Shown here: positions 58,410 to 64,000 of the stretch, one piece after another
Position numbering within the stretch: position 1 is the first letter of the stretch
Layout of the letters: the number at the start of each line of letters is the position of its first letter
NCBI GenBank assembly: GCA_013368315.1
Contig: JAACJM010000082.1
Coordinates: forward strand, 1-64,000
From: Tetrapyrgos nigripes
Taxonomy: Eukaryota; Basidiomycota; Agaricomycetes; Agaricales; Campanellaceae
Direction: 5' to 3'
Length of the DNA stretch: 64,000 nucleotides
Program-made: the position numbers and the translations under genes
The notes under the pieces: generated by a model
What the model saw: the letters and a program-made list of their open reading frames with translations, nothing else
Database searches by the model: none
Told to the model about the DNA's origin: nothing

Positions 58410-60400
58410 ATGAAGACTCTCTGTTTTCTCCCTCTGCTCGCCACTGCCGTCGTCGGGCAGTCTGCCTCCAACTGCAGGTGCCTTTACAACGACCCCTGTT
58501 GGCCCAGCGAGGACGAGTTCTCTCAACTCCAATCCAATCTTTCACAGCCTCTGATTCGTCCGGTGCCTCCAGCGTCTCCGTGTTATCCAGCTGATGATCC
58601 TTCTGGAAACTGCACAGAGGTCTTGCAAAACGCGGGCGATGGAAGATGGCTCGCTGATCAAGCAGGAGCGATGCAGTCCATGAATTACCAGTCGTTTATT
58701 CTGCCAAACGGAACGATTGAAGCCTGTTATGTTAACGCGTCATTAGGGTTCCCTTGCGAACAGGGTAGTATACCACCGATTGGAGTAGATGCGCTGTCGG
58801 CAGAGGATATTCAGGCTGCCGTAGCTTTTGCGTCCCAGCATAATTTGAGGGTGGTCATTAAGAACACTGGGTGCGTCAATCAATTACATTCCGTCTGCAA
58901 AGGCTGACGAGTGGTTCTATCTGTAGACACGACTTACTGGGCCGTAGCATGGCTCGAGATGCCTTCATGATCTGGACACACCACCTGAAGAATATCACAT
59001 ATAACCCCGCTTTTGTTCCTGAGGGTGCACCGGAGAATGAGACTTATGATGGTCAGTTTGAGTGATGAATGTGTCTAGCACATTACTGACTTCATCTTTT
59101 AGCTCTGACCTTACAGGCTGGTGTGCAATGGTTTGAGGCCTATGACGCTGCAGAGGCAAATGGCCGGATGTTAATTGGTGGTGTCACCAATGGAGGTTCT
59201 GTCGGATCAGCTGGCGGATGGTTACTCGGTGGTGGCCACAGCGCTTTCTCTCCTCAACACGGACTTGGTGAGTAGTTTGTTTTTGAACTTCCCAGAATAT
59301 GCTCACAACATAAATGTAAATACCTGCAGGTGTTGACAATGTAGTCCAGTTTACGGTTGTGGTTGCTTCTGGAGAACACTTGACTGCTAACGCGCACATT
59401 AATCCCGATTTGTTCTGGGCGTTACGAGGTGGAGGCGGGGGGACATACGGTGTTGTGACATCAGTCACCTACCGTACTCACGAAGTAACGCCAGTCATCA
59501 GTGTTTTGGTTAACTTCAACTTCTCTTCCCCTGCTGTGGTCACGGACGTGCTCTCGGAACTCTTCAGGATCTGGCCCAATCTCTCTGATGCAGCATGGGG
59601 AGGTTACACCATTACCACCCGCTCAACATACACGGGTATCTATGTCGCACCGAACATGTCTTTGGCCGATGTAAATGCTACGATCAGCCCCTTCTTCCAA
59701 TTTGTCCAGCAAACCGCCGGACCTGCGAACTCTAGTACTTCCTTGACCGAATTCGACGGTTTCTTCCCGTGGTACCAAGTCCTATTCGGTGCTGAGCCTT
59801 CATTTGCGCCCAACGTTTTCAACAGGGAGGTTGTTTCACGGTTGTACCCCAGGGAGGTCCTGGAAGATCATGAACGCTTGGCAGCTGCGGTGGCCAACTT
59901 TACAGATCAAATTACTATCCCGTGCGTTATGGGCTCCCTTCTGATACTCCTCTGTGCTGACTACTTTCGTGGATCTAGACATGTCGCTGGTGCCGCGGTT
60001 TCCAAAGTGGACCCCGATGCTATGGGCTTGAACCCTGCTTGGAGGTCGGCTATGATCCATATGGTAGCGAGGGCTAACTGGGCGGACGGCTTGACTGCGG
60101 ATGAGATACACTCAATTGAAGATAGGTTGAGAGATGAACTGGCTGTTATGGAAGGTTTGAATCCTGGTGGTGGAGCCTATTTAAACGAGGTGAGTACGGT
60201 GAAAATCTTTCGATTGCTTAATCCTGACGTGTTACATGTAGGCGTCTCTCTACGAACTCGACTTCCAGAAGACGTTTTTCGGGGACCATTACGAGAGGCT
60301 TGAGAGTATCAAGGCCACGTATGACCCTAAGGACCTCTTTATTGTTGCTGAAGGTGTTGGGTCAGAGAGATGGGATGCCAGCTTGAACTGCAAAGTCTAG
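58410..60400 (+). CDS. Secreted VAO/BBE-type FAD-dependent oxidase, copy 2
   Basis: Exons 58410-58870, 58927-59051, 59103-59267, 59330-59921, 59979-60189 and 60242-60400; 570 residues. Close paralogue of the gene at 31138: all five introns are in the same places and four of six exons have the same length. A signal peptide ends near VVGQS. The covalent His is in KNTGHDLLG, and the second (Cys) anchor is again replaced (GGSVGSAGG). N-glycosylation sites are many. The only indels seen are one codon at the N-terminus and one in exon 4. The copies lie 27 kb apart with unrelated genes between, so this is not a simple tandem. Substrate unknown. Confidence 0.92.
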
Positions 60401-61135
60401 ATATAATCTTTATCCCACATAGTTATCCTGAACTCTTAACATATGATTATATATTCAATTAGAGGTATTTCCCGAAGGTGTCCGGCTTTAGCAAAGCTCA
60501 TCTACTGGTATCGTGTGAGTCCAAACGAGTAAGTGCGTCTTCATGCGTGCTTCGACATTTTTCAAATGATTTTTCGGTGGGCCAAAAAGTTATTGATCTC
60601 GGCGAGGGATCTGTCAGCGGTTTAGTCAAAGAGAACAGTAGTAGGTCTAAGGGAGTGATACGTCGATGGGTATTTCCAGATCCAGGAAGCCCGACGACGG
60701 TCAGAAATGAAGATCCCTTCCTAAATCGCTCGGAACACTTGGATTTTCCGGCGGTTGACCTGCCCCCCCCCCCATTCAATTGAGCGGACCTCGACTACGT
60801 CGTTCGTCACCTGCCTGGCAATGAGAACCATGATGATACCTTCCTACCCGCAAATCACCTGCTATCTCCGGAAACGGTCGAGAATATCATTAGAAGAGCG
60901 AAGCAGTTCACGAATCAGCAGCTGATGCCCAGACGAGATATACTTGTGCCTTGGGTGGACTCAAGTGAGGTATCGGAAGTTTGAACATTTCTATTCGTCG
61001 GTTCCGAGAGAGGAACAGTCCAGAGTGTTGCAGATTGGCTGAAAAGACACCGTACAGAGAGAGAGAGCATGGTGACCGGGAGGTGAACGCCAAAGTAAAC
61101 AAAAATATAGGTTTTATATTGCACACTAAATGTTT
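60401..61135. other. Intergenic with decayed coding fragments
   Basis: A fragment at about 60785-60984 reads DLDYVVRHLPGNENHDD ... RRDILVPWVDSSEVSEV with a stop just upstream. An 11-base C run at about 60762 lies between it and another open frame. It looks like the tail of a broken gene, but no family is recognised. Confidence 0.35.
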
Positions 61136-63105
61136 TTAATGCTTCTTGACCTCGTAGTTTCCCCATCCTCCACTCTCTATCCTCTCAATCTTGGTAGACA
61201 CCTCTCTCTCCATCTCCTTCATATAATCCTCCATTCTGGTAAGAAGCCGAGGATCCGAGGTGGAAAGAATGCGAATGGCAAGCAAGGCTGCGTTGGTCGA
61301 GTTGTTGATCGCCACTGTAGCGACTGGAATACCTCGCTGAAGTAACACAGATTTTCAGTAAGGAAAGTAAAGAGAAATGATAGAGACTTACAGGCATCTG
61401 CACAATACTATAAAGACTATCCACTCCATCCAATGCCGTAGAGCTTCGTACTGGAACACCAACGACTGGCAATCCAGTGATGGCAGCAACCATTCCCGGT
61501 AGATGAGCTGCACCCCCCGCACCAGCGATAATGACTTTGACGCCTCGAGCAGCAGCATTCTGAGCGAAAGGGTATAAGCGAGCAGGAGTGCGATGTGCAG
61601 AGACGATGGTCAATTCGTATGGTATGGAGAAGCGGGTGAGAATTTGAGAAGCGGGGAGCATAGTGGGTAAGTCAGAGTCAGAACCCATGATGATAGATAT
61701 CAGAGGTTGAGGATGGGAATGAGTGGGAGAAGGTTGAACAGGAGCGTAGAGAGTAACTTCTTTTTGTCTCCCTTTCTCTTGTTCATCAAGAGACGAGGAG
61801 GATGTAGGGAGAATTTGTAAAAGTGGTCGAAGTCGGTCTCGAAGCTCGGCGTCGGAGGGAGCAACGAGTGTGATGTGGCCCATTTTTCTGCCTTTCCTGC
61901 AATCTTTCTTTCCGTAGAGATGTACTGCTGCACCTGGAATCTCCAAAGCCTTTCTACAAACGTCTTTGATAGGATCCATCGAGTCCGAAACACCGATTAG
62001 ATTGAGCATGACCGACGCAGGGACTTTGAGGGATGTAGAGCCGATGGGCAGTGAGAGGATGGAGCGAAGGTGATTGGAGTATTGAGAAGTCTCGCAGGCC
62101 TCAATGGTATAGTGACCAGAGTTATGAGGACGAGGGGCAATTTCGTTGATAGTAATAGTCCCTAGAGAAGCAAATTATTTAGGACTGCATCAATTCTGTA
62201 AGACAATAAGCTCACCATCCTCCAACAAGAACATTTCTACACCAAAGACACCTGCTCCTTCGAAAGTTCGTACAGCGTTTCTAGCAATCTCCTCAGCACG
62301 TCTACACAGCCCTGCGTCGGCAGTCCGTAGTGGTGCAAACACCAGATGACAGATATTGTCTTTGTGTACGGTCTCAACAACAGGGTAAGAAGCGACTTCG
62401 CCAGACACTGAGCGTACAACCATAACAGCCAGCTCCTTCGTGAATGGAAGGAACTTTTCAGCATAAAGTGGACGCGAGCCAGAGCCTAAAGCCGCTATAG
62501 CCTTGTCGACATCTGACAGAGAATGCAAGAGGAAGTTGCCTCGACCATCATAGGCTTGAGTACGGGATTTGAGCATGAGAGGTAGACCGAGCTTTTCAGT
62601 AGCATGTTTGATTGATTCTGGTGCAGAATCCACAGACATGAATTCGCCCAGAGGGGTGGAATGTTTGCCCAAATGTTCCTTCTGGAGAAATTTATCTTGG
62701 ATGATCCTAATCGTCTCTGGCGCCGGATGAATCTCTACGTTGGGATGGCTTTTCTTGACAGCATCGAGAGCGTCGACATCGACGTGTTCTATCTCGACAG
62801 TCAAGACATCGACTCTGGACGCGAGTTCGGCGATTTTTTGTTGGTCTTTGAATGAGCCATCGATGTGTTGGGAAGAAGAGAAGACTTGTTTAGCTGGAGC
62901 GTCTTCACCAACGTCAAGAATGACGGTCTGGATGTTGAGAAGAGAAGCAGCAGAGGCGAGCATACGGCCCAGCTGGCCACCACCTATGTTGATTCAGTGG
63001 AAAGCATTCCGAAATAAAATAATCTGAAAAACTGTCAGAGTTTCATTGCATTGGATAGAAAAGGGACGTACGCTCACCCAAAATTCCTACTACTTTATCG
63101 CTCAT
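61136..63105 (-). CDS. ADE2: Phosphoribosylaminoimidazole carboxylase ADE2 (PurK-PurE fusion)
   Basis: Exons 63105-63078, 62983-62216, 62161-61392 and 61336-61136; 588 residues. The N-terminal PurK (ATP-grasp) part starts [19 protein letters not shown] and has [25 protein letters not shown] and [19 protein letters not shown]. The C-terminal PurE part has [22 protein letters not shown] and [13 protein letters not shown]. The fusion carboxylates AIR to CAIR in purine synthesis, in the cytosol. Loss of this enzyme gives red colonies in yeasts. The first coding exon is 28 nt. It is divergent from RSA3 with only 96 bp between start codons. Confidence 0.97.
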
Positions 63106-63201
63106 CGTGGTATCGGAAAGAGCTGTGTGTACCTTCAGGGTTCTAGCCAAACACCACCTAAAATTTGAAAATCCCAGAAAAGGAAATCTGTCTCTTTCAC
63201 A
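63106..63201. promoter_or_regulatory. 96-bp bidirectional promoter between ADE2 and RSA3
   Basis: The two start codons face outward across 96 bp, so both transcripts must start here or within 5' UTRs that overlap. No obvious TATA box is seen. Confidence 0.5.
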
Positions 63202-63901
63202 ATGTCTTCCACCGTTAAACCGGCATTACCTCGAAAACGAAACAGAAAACGCAAGAGAAGAGTGGAATTCTCTTCATCTTCTTCCTCGTCCTCCTCTTCG
63301 GAATCTTCAGATGATTCGGGTGATGAAAAGACAGCGACAGTAACTATAACAGCGCCAAAACAGCAGGTCAAAGCAAAAGCCGACGAACCCTCCGAATCTA
63401 ACGAAACTTCATCCTCTTCTTCTGAATCCTCTTCGTCATCTGACTCGGATTTCGATGATGATAGACCCGTCAAAAACACGACTGTAGACGCCGATGCAAA
63501 TAAAACGCGTCCTTCGCGCGTTCCCGTTCCTCGTGAACCGTCCCCACCACCGCCCTCTGCTGCTATTCCATCCTTTATTCCGGAAAGCGGAACTGGAGGT
63601 ACAGACGAGCAGGAAATGAAGGAAAAGTTTAGAAAGTTTTGGATGAGTTCTGTTGCAGATGGGTTTAAAGATGAGTTGGAGGAGATTCGGAAGGTGTGTC
63701 TTTCTATGTTGTTTTTTTTCTTTATTCACTCTGCCTTCGGCTGACACTGATCCATCTACACAGGAACCTAATTTAACAACCACAAAGTTATCCCTTCTTA
63801 TCGACTCCCTTGCTTCTGGAGCAGAAGTTTTTTCTTCCTCTAATACCTCCGGAGCTAGTAGTGTCCAGCGTATAAACGAGATGGAAATAGTATTGGGATA
63901 A
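63202..63901 (+). CDS. RSA3: Ribosome assembly protein 3 (Rsa3)
   Basis: Exons 63202-63693 and 63764-63901; 209 residues. The N-terminus is basic (PRKRNRKRKRRVEF) and then Ser/Asp/Glu-rich, typical of nucleolar proteins. The C-terminal RSA3 domain reads FRKFWMSSVADGFKDELEEIRK, then across the intron EPNLTTTKLSLLIDSLASGAEVFS. In yeast Rsa3 acts with the helicase Dbp6 in early 60S assembly. The domain is short, so confidence is below that of the large enzymes. Confidence 0.8.
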
Positions 63902-64000
63902 AGCATACTTTTGAGACGTCTATCTTTTTCAGCAGATCACTTTTTAGCCAATCCTTTTTGGGCTGGGTACTCGCCGACGGTTGCCTCCAGACCCTGGCGA
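63902..64000. other. 3' flank of RSA3
   Basis: Ninety-nine bases with no feature seen. Confidence 0.3.

Noticed and set aside
60498..60779. Minus-strand frame with a GLPGSGNT Walker A-like motif
   Set aside because: No Walker B, no Lys in the loop, and it overlaps an equally open plus-strand frame.

Overview
The window is nuclear DNA of a filamentous basidiomycete, most likely a mushroom-forming Agaricomycete. Genes are split by many short introns (about 48-65 nt, GT-AG, CTAAC-type branch sites). Family content fits as well: an agaric-type BTB protein, F-box/LRR proteins, GMC and VAO-type flavoenzymes, a MATE exporter and a chromodomain Ty3/gypsy element. No CRISPR, operon, tRNA or rRNA was recognised. 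Exon boundaries come from reading splice signals and protein family conservation by eye.

Layout. 1-2211: 3'-truncated, AT-rich, intronless ankyrin gene (-). 2212-5583: no confident gene. 5584-6542: BTB gene (+) with an apparent 11-bp microduplication frameshift. 6938-17469 is a gene-dense housekeeping block: coilin (-), CNOT9/CAF40 (-), a small MLKL-NTD-like helical protein (+), a SUR2-type sphingoid C4-hydroxylase (+), a mitochondrial DUF1640 protein (+) and a UCH deubiquitinase (-). 17556-26654 is a damage zone. An F-box gene has a nonsense codon, a 149-bp CACTG MITE in an exon and a SINE-like insert in an intron. SmB and an epoxide hydrolase are intact. A GMC oxidoreductase is split by a 568-bp hAT MITE. 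27349-46260 resumes with a DUF2433+RRM protein, a secreted VAO/BBE flavoenzyme, a MATE transporter, an F-box protein, Rab11, peroxisomal acyl-CoA oxidase and EMG1/NEP1. 47067-57800 is a repeat island: a Ty3/gypsy chromovirus with apparently identical LTRs, a second hAT MITE, and a decayed LTR-element remnant. 58410-63901 holds a paralogue of the VAO/BBE flavoenzyme, ADE2 (PurK-PurE fusion) and RSA3.

How genes relate. Gene order is mostly unrelated housekeeping functions: RNA biology (coilin, SmB, EMG1, RSA3, CNOT9), lipid metabolism (SUR2-like, acyl-CoA oxidase) and trafficking (Rab11). No biosynthetic or defence cluster is evident. The most informative signals are structural: several very small exons (5-nt in Rab11, 12-nt in UCH, 17-nt in epoxide hydrolase, 19-nt in MATE, an ATG-only coding exon in SmB); four dated-by-target-site insertions, two of them splitting coding exons; and a retrotransposon that still shows an 11-nt self-primer, a TATA box 27 nt upstream of it, and a canonical -1 frameshift heptamer although gag and pol carry three nonsense codons.
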